A stretch of 64,000 nt of DNA from Virgibacillus_R byunsanensis. GTDB taxonomy: Bacteria > Bacillota > Bacilli > Bacillales > Amphibacillaceae. Made by a program: the position numbers and the translations under genes. The DNA lies in contig NZ_JBHTKJ010000012.1 in NCBI RefSeq assembly GCF_042675965.1, positions 62,001-126,000 of the forward strand, in the 5' to 3' direction. The notes under the pieces are model-generated. The model worked only from the letters and a program-made list of their open reading frames with translations, did not search any database and had not been told where the DNA came from. Shown one piece after another: positions 32,821 through 42,016 of this stretch. The first letter of the stretch is position 1; the number at the start of each line of letters is the position of its first letter.

Positions 32821-34158
32821 TTAATATGAAGTTAGATATTGTTCGCGTTCCCACGGGTGTACAGTTGTACGGAACATATCCCATTCAATTTCCTTTGCTT
32901 CGATGAAGTGTTCAAATAAATGTTCACCTAGTGCATTTACAATGGTACTATCTTTTTGCATCTCTTCTAAAGCGTCTATTAATGTAGCAGGTAAATCTTT
33001 AATACCATTTTTCTCACGCTCTGCACGATCCATTACGTAAATATTTCGGTCAACTGGAGTAGGAGGAGTTAGTTTGTTTTCAACCCCATCTAATCCTGAA
33101 GCTAATAATACCGCCATCGCCATATATGGATTTGCTGATGGATCAACACTTCTCACTTCAATTCGTGTACTTAAACCACGTGAATAAGGAATTCGAATCA
33201 ATGGACTTCTATTTGCTCCAGACCAAGCCACATAACAAGGTGCTTCGTATCCAGGAACGAGTCTTTTATATGAATTAATAGTTGGATTCGTTACTGCAGT
33301 GAAATTTGTTGCGTGTTTAATGACTCCTGCAGTAAATTGGTATGCAACATCACTTAGCTCCATTTCACCAGATTTATCAAAAAACATATTCTCGCCATCT
33401 TTAAATAGTGACATATTTACGTGCATTCCAGAACCATTAACACCAAAAAGTGGTTTTGGCATAAATGTAGCATGTAAATTGTGTTTCCTTGCAATTGTTT
33501 TAACAACTAATTTAAACGTCTGAATATCATCAGCATGTTTAACTGCATCCGAATACTTAAAATCTATTTCATGCTGTCCAGGTGCAACTTCATGGTGAGA
33601 TGCCTCAATTTCAAATCCCATTTCTTCTAGCTCTAAAACGATATCACGTCGACAGTTTTCACCTAAGTCGGTAGGTGCTAAGTCAAAGTAACCGCCTCTA
33701 TCATTTAATTCTAATGAAGGATCACCTTTCTCGTCTAATTTAAACAAGAAGAATTCTGGTTCTGTCCCAATGTTAAATGCAGAGAATCCAAGCTCCTCCA
33801 TTTTCACTAAGTTACGTTTTAAGTTATAACGAGGACACCCTTCAAACGGTGTACCGTCTGGATTATAAATATCACAAATAAAGCGTGCTACTTTTCCTTT
33901 GTCAGATGTCCAAGGAAATACAACAAATGTACTTAAATCAGGACGTAGATACATATCTGATTCTTCAATTCGAACAAACCCTTCAATAGATGATCCATCA
34001 AACATCATCTTGTTATCAAATGCTTTATCCAATTGACTTAATGGAATCTCGACATTCTTGATTGTACCTAGCATATCCGTAAATTGTAGACGGATAAAAC
34101 GTACGTTTTCTTCGTCAATCATTTTCATAATCTGTTCTTTAGTTAAAGTAGAACTCAT
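32821..34158 (-). CDS. glnA: Glutamine synthetase type I
   Basis: 445 residues, GSI-alpha size as in Bacillus (the adenylylation-regulated beta form is longer). Active-site blocks MMFDGSSIEGFVRIEESDMYL, GTEPEFFLF, ASHHEVAPGQHEIDF, GSGMHVNMSL and NRSPLIRIP are intact. It condenses glutamate and ammonia. In Bacillus the feedback-inhibited enzyme also controls GlnR and TnrA. Second gene of the glnRA operon; 123-bp gap after glnR. Confidence 0.97.
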   Translation of the reverse strand: MSSTLTKEQIMKMIDEENVRFIRLQFTDMLGTIKNVEIPLSQLDKAFDNKMMFDGSSIEGFVRIEESDMYLRPDLSTFVVFPWTSDKGKVARFICDIYNPDGTPFEGCPRYNLKRNLVKMEELGFSAFNIGTEPEFFLFKLDEKGDPSLELNDRGGYFDLAPTDLGENCRRDIVLELEEMGFEIEASHHEVAPGQHEIDFKYSDAVKHADDIQTFKLVVKTIARKHNLHATFMPKPLFGVNGSGMHVNMSLFKDGENMFFDKSGEMELSDVAYQFTAGVIKHATNFTAVTNPTINSYKRLVPGYEAPCYVAWSGANRSPLIRIPYSRGLSTRIEVRSVDPSANPYMAMAVLLASGLDGVENKLTPPTPVDRNIYVMDRAEREKNGIKDLPATLIDALEEMQKDSTIVNALGEHLFEHFIEAKEIEWDMFRTTVHPWEREQYLTSY

Positions 34159-34281
34159 GTATTCTCCTCCTATTTTTTAATGGAAATTTATATTAACACT
34201 TAAAAAAGTATTAAACATATAGTTGTTTGACTGAATAAGAAAACCTTTTAGGTTAAAGCGCTATCTCTTACCTGTTCGGGT

Positions 34282-34677
34282 CTAGTGGAAAAACCTTGAT
34301 AGCTCTCCTTGTCTTAGACTTGACTTTCCAAATCTACCAGCTTGGATCAATTCATTTCTGAGTAATTTACGTAATTCTTTATCAGTTAATGTTTGGTCTG
34401 GAGCTTCTTCTGTGTAAGTATTGCTAGGTTGTTCCTCTTTGATAAGTAAGAGTTTAATGCCGGCCATATTAATGCCTTTATCCAATAAATCTTTAATTTC
34501 AAGTAGGCGATCTACATCATTAAAAGAGAACAATCGTTGATTCCCACTCGTTCTAGCTGGATGCACTAATTTATGTTCTTCGTAATATCGAATTTGTCTG
34601 GCTGTTAATTCTGTAAGCTGTTTAACTATACCTATTGAAAATAAGGGCATAGAACGACGCTCCTGATCGTCCATCAT
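34282..34677 (-). CDS. glnR: Nitrogen repressor GlnR (MerR family)
   Basis: 131 residues. MerR-type DNA-binding domain (SIGIVKQLTELTARQIRYYEEHKLVHPARTSGNQRLFSF) and the C-terminal tail LLRNELIQAGRFGKSSLRQGELSRFFH that senses feedback-inhibited glutamine synthetase. First gene of glnRA; two GlnR-type operators and a consensus promoter lie directly upstream. An ATG pair at the start leaves one-residue uncertainty. Confidence 0.96.
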   Translation of the reverse strand: MMDDQERRSMPLFSIGIVKQLTELTARQIRYYEEHKLVHPARTSGNQRLFSFNDVDRLLEIKDLLDKGINMAGIKLLLIKEEQPSNTYTEEAPDQTLTDKELRKLLRNELIQAGRFGKSSLRQGELSRFFH

Positions 34678-34706
34678 GCATAACCCCTTTCCTTATTATA
34701 TTTTAA

Positions 34707-34757
34707 AGTATACAATATGTTAACTACTTTGTCAAAACAATGTTAACTATCCTAACA
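34707..34757 (-). promoter_or_regulatory. glnRA promoter and tandem GlnR/TnrA operators
   Basis: -35 TTGACA (34735-34730), 17-bp spacer, -10 TATACT (34712-34707). TGTTAACTATCCTAACA at 34741-34757 is an exact match to TGTNA-N7-TNACA. TGTTAACTACTTTGTCA at 34718-34734, overlapping the -35, is a one-mismatch copy. Two boxes fit autoregulation as in B. subtilis. Confidence 0.88.
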
Positions 34758-34828
34758 TATATGGGGGCGTAAGTATTTTTAACAAAAACCTTTTGTACTT
34801 GATTAGGTTGACATAGAAGTAAAGCAAA

Positions 34829-34851
34829 AAGAGTTGTGTTAACCAACTCTT
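34829..34851 (-). terminator. Terminator of the hflX-ynbB unit
   Basis: AAGAGTTG / CAACTCTT stem with TTTTTGC tail on the minus strand, 11 bp after the ynbB stop. Confidence 0.8.
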
Positions 34852-34861
34852 CATCTTTCAC

Positions 34862-36085
34862 CTATTCTAACAGGTGTTTTATCGCTTCTTGCAAGGCAAT
34901 TTTTACATGGGCATATGTTAACCCCCCTTGCACAAAGGCAGTGTAGGGTTCTCTTAAAGGGCCATCTGCTGTCAGTTCTAAACTTGCGCCCTGAATAAAT
35001 GTTCCTGCAGCCATAATAACGTCATCTGTGTACCCTGGCATTTCACTTGGATAAGGGGTCACGAATGAATTAACGGGAGAATTCTGCTGTATAACTTGGC
35101 AAAATGCTACCATTTGTTCAGCATTTTGAAATGTAACGGATTGAATTAGATCTGTTCGGGTCGTATTATAACCAGGTGATGTATTATAACCAATTAGTTC
35201 CAATAGTCTCGATGTAAATATAGCCCCTTTTAATGCTTCTCCAACGACATGAGGAGCTAGAAAAAATCCTTGAAACATTTCCTGCAACATATGTAATGTT
35301 GCACCAGTTTCCTTTCCTAGTCCAGGAGCGGTAAGTCTGTGTCCACATTGTAATACGAGTTCTTTCTTCCCTACTATGTATCCACCAGCCCGTACAATCC
35401 CTCCACCTGGATTTTTTATTAATGATCCAGCAATGATATCTGCTCCTATATGTAATGGTTCCCTCTTTTCAACAAATTCACCATAGCAGTTATCTACAAA
35501 TACTATAATTTCTGGATTTATTTCTTTAACAAACGTTATCATTTTTTCCATATCACTTATGGAAAATGATGGTCGATCATCATATCCTTTAGATCGCTGG
35601 ATCCCAACGACCTTTGTTTTGAAAGATATGTTCTTGCTTATCTCACTGTAATTAACACTACCATCCTGTCTTAACTCTACTTCGTTATATACTATATCGT
35701 AATCTAGTAGCGATCCCGTATTAACACCTGTTTTACCTATAACCGACTCTAGGGTATCATAAGGTTTTCCTGTAATATATAATAGTTCATCTTGAGGACG
35801 TAAAAGACCGAAAAGCGTTGTCGAAATAGCGTGTGTTCCGGATACAATTTGTGGTCGTACAAGAGCATCCTCGCCACCGAACACGTCAGCATATACCGCT
35901 TCTAATACATCTCGTCCAAAATCGTCATATCCATAACCGGTTGTTGAATTAAAATGGCTATCACTAACTCTGTTGTTTTTAAATGAATCCAGTACACGCT
36001 TCTGATTATGTTCAACTATTTGATTAACCAGTTTATGTTGTTCACTACAATCTCTATCTGCTTGTTTTACTAGTTCTTCAATCAT
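34862..36085 (-). CDS. ynbB: PLP-dependent Cys/Met metabolism-type enzyme YnbB
   Basis: 407 residues, family often labelled methionine gamma-lyase or aluminium-resistance protein. Fold type I PLP enzyme: FNSTTGYGYDDFGRDVLE at the N-terminus, VDNCYGEFVEKREP (PLP Asp region), and the Schiff-base lysine in GSLIKNPGGGIVRAGGYIVGKK. The real substrate is unknown. It overlaps hflX by 8 bp, so they are coupled; the pair hflX-ynbB between spoVK and glnR is conserved in Bacillus. Confidence 0.92.
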   Translation of the reverse strand: MIEELVKQADRDCSEQHKLVNQIVEHNQKRVLDSFKNNRVSDSHFNSTTGYGYDDFGRDVLEAVYADVFGGEDALVRPQIVSGTHAISTTLFGLLRPQDELLYITGKPYDTLESVIGKTGVNTGSLLDYDIVYNEVELRQDGSVNYSEISKNISFKTKVVGIQRSKGYDDRPSFSISDMEKMITFVKEINPEIIVFVDNCYGEFVEKREPLHIGADIIAGSLIKNPGGGIVRAGGYIVGKKELVLQCGHRLTAPGLGKETGATLHMLQEMFQGFFLAPHVVGEALKGAIFTSRLLELIGYNTSPGYNTTRTDLIQSVTFQNAEQMVAFCQVIQQNSPVNSFVTPYPSEMPGYTDDVIMAAGTFIQGASLELTADGPLREPYTAFVQGGLTYAHVKIALQEAIKHLLE

Positions 36086-37337
36086 TACTGTTTGGTTTCT
36101 CCTTTAATAAACTTTTCAACGGGTGACTACTTCTCATGTATCCTTTAACTATATATGTAGAACCTTCTTCATCAAAATACCTTTGTGTAACAATAGTTTC
36201 ACGTGCAAGTCGGTCAAGGTTTTTTCCTTCTTCGGGATCAATTTTAACCGAATAAAAGTCCCACTCTTCCTTAAGAATAGATTCTATTTTAAACATGAGC
36301 TGGTTTAGATCTGATTGGTCAAAAGCACTTATGACCATATATGGATGCTGCATGGCTATAAAATCGCCATTAATAAGATCCTTCTTATTATAGACAGTTA
36401 ACGTTGGAATTGTTTCTGCATTTAAATCGCTTAAAAGATCTAAAACCGTTTTTTGATGTTGTACTTGATCCAGATGTGCAGCATCTACGACATGTAAAAT
36501 GAAATCTGCTTCCGTTACTTCTTCTAATGTAGAGCGGAAAGAAGCAATAAGTGCTGTAGGTAAATCTTGAAGAAAACCAACAGTATCTGTTATTAGTGTT
36601 TGAAAGCCAGAAGGTAACTGTATTTGTCTTGTAAGTGGATCTAGAGTTGCAAATAGTTGGTCTTCCTCTAGTGATTGCCCCTTTGTTAAACGATTAAACA
36701 AAGTTGATTTACCTGCATTAGTATAGCCCACAATAGCAATTTGAAAAGCCTGGTTGGTCTTCCTGCGCTTACGGTACTGTTCACGTTGACCAACAACGAG
36801 CTTTAAGCGTCGTTTGACATCATATATTCTGCGTCTAATATGTCGTTGGTCGGTTTCCAATTTTGTCTCACCTGGACCACGTGTGCCTATACCTGCACCT
36901 AATCGCGACATAGCTTCTCCCTGACCATGAAGTCTTGGGAGCATATATTCCAATTGTGCAAGTTCAACTTGAAGTTTACCCTCTTTTGTTTGTGCACGTT
37001 GGGCAAATATATCCAGTATAAGCTGACTACGATCTATCAGTCTTACACCAAATCTGTTGCTAAGATTTCGTAATTGACCTGCTGATAACTCGTCGTTAGA
37101 TATCACTAAATCTATATCTAGATCCTTTATTTCTTCGGTTATCTCATCTATTTTACCTTCACCAAGGTAATTTGCAGGATGAATTCGTTGTCTATTTTGG
37201 ATAACAACCTGTTGAACTGTACCACCCGCTGTTTTACTTAGTGATTTTAACTCTTCTAGAGATGAGTCAAATCGTTCCTGTTTCTGATTTGGTTGTTTTA
37301 CTGCGATGATTAGTATTCTTTCTGTCATGTACGGCAA
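36078..37337 (-). CDS. hflX: GTPase HflX (ribosome-associated)
   Basis: 419 residues. N-terminal HflX domain with NYLGEGKIDEI and LLDIFAQRAQ-type blocks, a coiled linker (PRLHGQGEAMSRLGAGIGTRGPGETKLETD), and a G domain with G1 VGYTNAGKSTLFNRL, G3 DTVGFLQDLP and G4 YNKKDL. It splits stalled or hibernating 70S ribosomes in stress in other bacteria. Ortholog of B. subtilis ynbA. Followed by overlapping ynbB. Confidence 0.95.
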   Translation of the reverse strand: MPYMTERILIIAVKQPNQKQERFDSSLEELKSLSKTAGGTVQQVVIQNRQRIHPANYLGEGKIDEITEEIKDLDIDLVISNDELSAGQLRNLSNRFGVRLIDRSQLILDIFAQRAQTKEGKLQVELAQLEYMLPRLHGQGEAMSRLGAGIGTRGPGETKLETDQRHIRRRIYDVKRRLKLVVGQREQYRKRRKTNQAFQIAIVGYTNAGKSTLFNRLTKGQSLEEDQLFATLDPLTRQIQLPSGFQTLITDTVGFLQDLPTALIASFRSTLEEVTEADFILHVVDAAHLDQVQHQKTVLDLLSDLNAETIPTLTVYNKKDLINGDFIAMQHPYMVISAFDQSDLNQLMFKIESILKEEWDFYSVKIDPEEGKNLDRLARETIVTQRYFDEEGSTYIVKGYMRSSHPLKSLLKEKPNSND

Positions 37338-37415
37338 CCTCTCTCACCTGACATTTAATCGAACTTTTATGCTTTAATCATAGCAAAGTACAGGTGTCAT
37401 AACAATTTATTGATG

Positions 37416-38336
37416 TTATAGATTATCAAAACACAAGTCAATCCCGTTAATGCGTATTAAATCATTTGCTGAAAAACTTTCATTACAGAGGAGTCTTATT
37501 GCATGCTTTCTAATAGAATGCTCAATTATGTTTCGAACATATCGTGCATTAGAGAAATTCCGCTGGGTTTCATTACTTTTTTTAATTAAATGGTCTCTTA
37601 ATTTCCACTCTGCTTCTTTGGATAACTGATACTCTCTAAGTGCTAGCATTTGTCTTGCAATATCTATTAGTTGTTCAACATTGTAATCCTGAAAATCAAG
37701 TATAAATGGGAACCTTGATTTCAATCCTGGATTTAACGTAAGAAAGCGATCCATTTCATATGGATATCCAGCTAGTATGAGAACCAAGTCATTATGATTA
37801 TCTTCCATATGTTTTACTAATGTGTCAATTGCTTCCTTTCCAAAGTCCTTTTCTCCACCACGAGCTAATGAATATGCTTCATCAATAAATAATACTCCAC
37901 CCATGGCCTTTTGAATGACAGAACGTGTTTTTTGAGCAGTTTGACCAATATATTCTCCAACTAAATCAGCCCGTTCAGCTTCGATAAAATGTCCCTTAGA
38001 TAATAAATTCATGTCAAAATACATTTTCGCCAGTTTTCTGGCAACAGTTGTTTTCCCTGTTCCAGGATTGCCTTTAAAAAGCATATGAAGCACTTGTTTT
38101 GTACATGTCAATCCCATTTTCGAACGTTTTTCATTGATAACTATTGTTGCATATATTTCCTTTATTGTTTGTTTCAGTTTTTCCATTCCAATGAATGATG
38201 AGAATTCTTGATCTATATGAAAGAATGGACCACTTTCGCTATTTTTAGGACTCACCTGTTCTGATTGTACTTCTCGTTTGTTTTTTAACACGATATTAAT
38301 TTGCCCATTTTTATTGCGTGTCTTTTGTGTCTCCAC
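37416..38336 (-). CDS. spoVK: Stage V sporulation AAA ATPase SpoVK
   Basis: 306 residues, CbxX/CfqX-type AAA ATPase: Walker A FKGNPGTGKTTVARKLA, Walker B GVLFIDEAYSLARGG, and the sensor/arginine region PGLKSRFPFILDF. The N-terminal 50 residues are a basic, variable leader. Required for spore maturation in B. subtilis. Located between hflX and hfq. Probably acts in the mother cell; no sigma-E or sigma-K promoter was identified. Confidence 0.93.
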   Translation of the reverse strand: METQKTRNKNGQINIVLKNKREVQSEQVSPKNSESGPFFHIDQEFSSFIGMEKLKQTIKEIYATIVINEKRSKMGLTCTKQVLHMLFKGNPGTGKTTVARKLAKMYFDMNLLSKGHFIEAERADLVGEYIGQTAQKTRSVIQKAMGGVLFIDEAYSLARGGEKDFGKEAIDTLVKHMEDNHNDLVLILAGYPYEMDRFLTLNPGLKSRFPFILDFQDYNVEQLIDIARQMLALREYQLSKEAEWKLRDHLIKKSNETQRNFSNARYVRNIIEHSIRKHAIRLLCNESFSANDLIRINGIDLCFDNL

Positions 38337-38416
38337 GTCATCACTCCTTAGTCACCTTAGTATACGCCGTGGATAAAAAAGTTGTGACAAACGCCCATGT
38401 CTAAACACAATTAAAA

Positions 38417-38438
38417 ACGGACGCGTGTATGCGTCCGT
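38417..38438 (-). terminator. Terminator of hfq
   Basis: ACGGACGC / GCGTCCGT stem with TTTTTAATTG tail on the minus strand; the outer base touches the hfq stop codon. Confidence 0.82.
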
Positions 38439-38665
38439 TAATCATTTTTCTCAAGTGTTACATTTTTAACAGGTGCAAATGTTGAGATTGCATGTTTAAA
38501 TAGCAGTTGTTGCTTCCCATCAGTTTCTAAGAGCACTGTAAAATTATCAAAAGCTTTTATAACCCCTCTTAATTGAAACCCATTCGTTAAAAATACGGTA
38601 ACTGAAATATGGTCCTTTCTTAGTTGATTTAAGTATTGATCCTGAATGTTCACCGTTTGTGCCAT
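38438..38665 (-). CDS. hfq: RNA chaperone Hfq
   Basis: 75 residues. Sm1 motif (ISVTVFLTNGFQLRGVIKAFDNFTVLL) and Sm2 (LLFKHAISTFAPV) are intact; typical short Gram-positive Hfq without the long C-terminal tail. Forms an RNA-binding hexamer. Directly downstream of miaA, as in most bacteria; own terminator. Confidence 0.97.
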   Translation of the reverse strand: MAQTVNIQDQYLNQLRKDHISVTVFLTNGFQLRGVIKAFDNFTVLLETDGKQQLLFKHAISTFAPVKNVTLEKND

Positions 38666-38704
38666 CGCACTTCCTCCTCTTTTCTATCTGTATACATACT
38701 ATTT

Positions 38705-39643
38705 CTACTTTTCTTTTAACATTCCTGCTAAATCAGCTAAAATTATTCTGAAATTTTCATTAACTGTAGCAGGTGTAATCGAATACCATTTTACATCCAT
38801 CTTATTTTTAAACCATGTGTATTGCCGCTTAGCGTATCTTCTGGAATTCCGTTTTAATAACTCTACGGATTCCTCTAATGTACATTCACCCTTTAAGTAA
38901 GGTATAAATTCTTTATATCCTATCGCGTGCATGGATTGACACGATTCATATCCTTGTTGAAATAATCGATTTACCTCATCAAGAAGTCCAGATACAAGCA
39001 TCTCATCTACACGTTGATTTATTCGTTTGTACAATAATTCGCGATCCATATCCAATCCTATAAGAATTGGATTGTATGAAGATTCTTGTTGTTGTTTTTT
39101 TTGGTAATCGGACATTGTCATTCCGGTTGTTTCATAGACTTCTAACGCACGAATCAAACGACGATGATTATTAGGATGAATTTTTTCAGCCTGTACCTGG
39201 TCAATTTTCATTAATCTCCGGTGTAACGATGCAGCACCTTCACTTTTCAATATGTATTCCAATTGACGCGTGACTGCTTTATCCCTTTTTTGATTAGAAA
39301 AATTGTAATTAAATAAGGCAGCTTGTATATATAGTCCGCTGCCACCTGCTATAATCGGAACGTGTTGATTGTTTAGAATGTTACTGATATTTTTTTGTAC
39401 ATGAAATTGAAAATCTGCAACAGAGAAATCCTCGTCTGGATCCTTGATATCAATCATATGATGTGGAATATCATGTATTTCTGTTTTTGAAACTTTGGCT
39501 GTTCCGATATCCATTCCCTTATAAACCTGCATAGAGTCTCCACTGATCACTTCCCCATGAAAAGCTTTTGCAATTTCAATACTGAGCTTTGTTTTCCCTA
39601 CTCCTGTTGGTCCTACGACCGCAACTACTGTATCCTTCATCAT
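38705..39643 (-). CDS. miaA: tRNA dimethylallyltransferase MiaA
   Basis: 312 residues. P-loop VGPTGVGKTKLSIEIAKAF, the substrate block GDSMQVYKGMDIGTAKVS, DIKDPDEDFSVADFQ, and C-terminal RRYAKRQYTWFKN. Adds dimethylallyl to A37 of UNN-reading tRNAs; MiaB, also in this window, then adds the methylthio group. Followed by hfq after 39 bp. Confidence 0.97.
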   Translation of the reverse strand: MMKDTVVAVVGPTGVGKTKLSIEIAKAFHGEVISGDSMQVYKGMDIGTAKVSKTEIHDIPHHMIDIKDPDEDFSVADFQFHVQKNISNILNNQHVPIIAGGSGLYIQAALFNYNFSNQKRDKAVTRQLEYILKSEGAASLHRRLMKIDQVQAEKIHPNNHRRLIRALEVYETTGMTMSDYQKKQQQESSYNPILIGLDMDRELLYKRINQRVDEMLVSGLLDEVNRLFQQGYESCQSMHAIGYKEFIPYLKGECTLEESVELLKRNSRRYAKRQYTWFKNKMDVKWYSITPATVNENFRIILADLAGMLKEK

Positions 39644-39664
39644 TATTCCCCTAGATTTATAACA

Positions 39665-40114
39665 TTATTCATATGCTCGATAGGCTTTTAACATCCATAC
39701 GTATTTTTCTAGTTTCCCCTGAATTCCTATTAACAAATCCCCAGTTGGTTCATCACCATTCTTTGTAGCAAGTGGTATTCCGTCGTTACGTATCTCCTGA
39801 ATTAACTGTTCATAATCCTTCGTTAGTTGCTCAATTATTTCATCTTCTTTATCGTCCGCGTTAGCTTCCGTTAATGTCGTCTCTTTCAAATACTTTATCA
39901 TGGTTGCTAACGGCTTTCCGTCTATCATTAAAATCCGTTCAGCAATTTCATCAGAGTCAGCAGCAAAAGTCTTATACATGTCTTCAAAAACTTCATGGAG
40001 ACCAAAGAAATGTTTACCTTGAACAAACCAATGATAACGGTGCAATTTGACATACATCACAAAGTAATTAGACAATAACTGGTTCATAAAATTAATTAAT
40101 TTTTGATTATCCAT
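39665..40114 (-). CDS. dps: Dps-family ferritin-like DNA protection protein
   Basis: 149 residues, four-helix Dps/ferroxidase family: YVKLHRYHWFVQGKHFFGLHEVFEDMYKTFAADSDEIAERIL contains the inter-subunit iron-site His, Asp and Glu residues. Forms a 12-mer that oxidises iron and shields DNA. It lies between mutL and miaA, a spot where B. subtilis has no dps gene, and seems inserted into the mutSL-miaA-hfq block. A PerR box was not found in the short 57-bp upstream gap, so it may be read through from mutL. Confidence 0.92.
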   Translation of the reverse strand: MDNQKLINFMNQLLSNYFVMYVKLHRYHWFVQGKHFFGLHEVFEDMYKTFAADSDEIAERILMIDGKPLATMIKYLKETTLTEANADDKEDEIIEQLTKDYEQLIQEIRNDGIPLATKNGDEPTGDLLIGIQGKLEKYVWMLKAYRAYE

Positions 40115-40171
40115 AACACACCTCAGCTTTCTACAAATAGCTTTGGCGTGGGATTTATAATTTATACATGA

Positions 40172-41995
40172 TTACATAACACGTTTAAACATTTTTTCTA
40201 GTTCATACGAAGAAAAGTGAACAATGATTGGTCTGCCGTGTGGACATGTAAATGGATCCGTTGTTTTCCGCAATGATTCTAGCAACTGAAACATGTCGTC
40301 ATTATTTAAATAATGGTTTGCTTTAATGGACCTTTTACAGGACATTAAAATTGCGGCATCTTCTCGAATTTCCTCTATATTAATTTTTTCCTCATTCATA
40401 ATTTGTTCAATCATTTCCCGAATCACTTCTTCTTCAAGACCTTCTGGGAACCAATTAGGATGTGATCGTATGACATAAGCATGATTCCCAAAGGGTTCAA
40501 AAAAAAGACCTACTTTTTCTAATTCATCTTTGTATTGGTCGATAAATATAGCTTCTTGCTTGGAGAACTCAAACGTTAACGGTAGTAACAATTCTTGTGA
40601 CTCATTTGTTGTATGTCCTAATTTTTCTTTAAAAAACTCGTATTTCACTCTCTCTTGAGCTGCATGCTGGTCGATCATGTATAACCCGTTTTCATTTTGC
40701 GCTAAAATGTAAGTACCATGTAATTGTCCTACCGGATACATGGTGGGAACCCGCTCTACATCTGTTTCCTCAGGTTGATGGAACGTTACATTCTTATCTT
40801 GATTACTAGCTTGTTCTACTTTCCTATCAGCTGTTGGTGAATGTTCTGTGCCACTATGCGTGTGTTGGTGCATTACTGATTGGCGCTCATTAATTACCTT
40901 ATCCATGTTCCAAGCAGGTGTTTTTTCTCTTCTCAGGGAGTTATCAAACTCCATTGCATGCTGGACGGACTTTTCTGCCTTTATTTCTTTTTTCTCCATT
41001 TCAGGAATTAAGGAGGTTTCCCGAAATTTACTACGAATTGTTTCTTCAATTGCGGCAAATAATTCTTTGTCCTTACTAAACCTGACTTCAAGCTTAGTTG
41101 GGTGAACATTCACATCAACTAAAATAGGATCCATCTTTATCGATAAAACAACTATTGGTAATCTACCAATCGGTAATAAAGTGTGGTATCCATTGGTTAT
41201 TGCTTTTGATAGAGGTATACTTTTAATAAACCTTCCATTGATTATAGTTGAAATATAGGCACGCGATGCTCTTGTTACTTCTGGCTTTGCTATATAACCT
41301 TCTATCGAAAAATCCAGCGTTTCATGCTTAATGGGGAGCATTTTTCTTGCTACACCCATTCCATAAACATTTGATATCACTTGTAAGAGGTCACCTGTAC
41401 CCGATGTTTTAAATAACGATTTACCATTATGTGTAGCTTCAAAGCGGATTTTAGGATGTGAAAGAGCTAAGCGGTTTAACAAGTCTGTTATATGACCTAA
41501 CTCCGTATGAATGGTCTTCATATACTTTAGGCGGGCTGGTGTATTAAAAAACAAATCCTCAACGGTGATCTCTGAACCCTGGCGAGCATTACTCTTTTGT
41601 TTTTCAACTACTTTTCCTCCCTCTAAACCTAAAAATGTTCCAGCATCTTTTCCTTGGGATGTTCTGATCGTTAACTTACTTACAGCGGCAATACTCGCTA
41701 AAGCTTCTCCGCGAAAACCAAGCGTTTTAACGTGAAATAAGTCTGTTTCGTTTTTAATTTTACTCGTTGCATGCCGTAAGAACGCTGTTTCGCAATCTTC
41801 TTCCGACATACCCTCGCCATCATCGGTTATTTTGATTTTCTGTAACCCAGCTTCTTCAATCTCAACCTTTATCCATTTACTGTGAGCATCGATACTATTT
41901 TCGGTAAGTTCTTTTACAACAGATGCAGGTCTTTCCACCACTTCACCTGCTGCTATTTTATTTGCAAGTGCATCAGGCATCTGGAAAATTTTCAT
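40172..41995 (-). CDS. mutL: DNA mismatch repair protein MutL
   Basis: 607 residues. N-terminal GHKL ATPase (KELTENSIDAHSKWIKVEIEEAG, DDGEGMSEED, TLGFRGEALASIAAV) and a C-terminal dimerisation/endonuclease domain with MIDQHAAQERVKYEFF, the DQHA-x2-E metal motif of nicking MutL proteins, and CPHGRPI. The variable linker lies around residues 330-410. It is 21 bp after mutS and couples mismatch recognition to strand incision. Confidence 0.97.
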   Translation of the reverse strand: MKIFQMPDALANKIAAGEVVERPASVVKELTENSIDAHSKWIKVEIEEAGLQKIKITDDGEGMSEEDCETAFLRHATSKIKNETDLFHVKTLGFRGEALASIAAVSKLTIRTSQGKDAGTFLGLEGGKVVEKQKSNARQGSEITVEDLFFNTPARLKYMKTIHTELGHITDLLNRLALSHPKIRFEATHNGKSLFKTSGTGDLLQVISNVYGMGVARKMLPIKHETLDFSIEGYIAKPEVTRASRAYISTIINGRFIKSIPLSKAITNGYHTLLPIGRLPIVVLSIKMDPILVDVNVHPTKLEVRFSKDKELFAAIEETIRSKFRETSLIPEMEKKEIKAEKSVQHAMEFDNSLRREKTPAWNMDKVINERQSVMHQHTHSGTEHSPTADRKVEQASNQDKNVTFHQPEETDVERVPTMYPVGQLHGTYILAQNENGLYMIDQHAAQERVKYEFFKEKLGHTTNESQELLLPLTFEFSKQEAIFIDQYKDELEKVGLFFEPFGNHAYVIRSHPNWFPEGLEEEVIREMIEQIMNEEKINIEEIREDAAILMSCKRSIKANHYLNNDDMFQLLESLRKTTDPFTCPHGRPIIVHFSSYELEKMFKRVM

Positions 41996-42016
41996 ACATT
42001 AATTCCTTTCTAAAAT

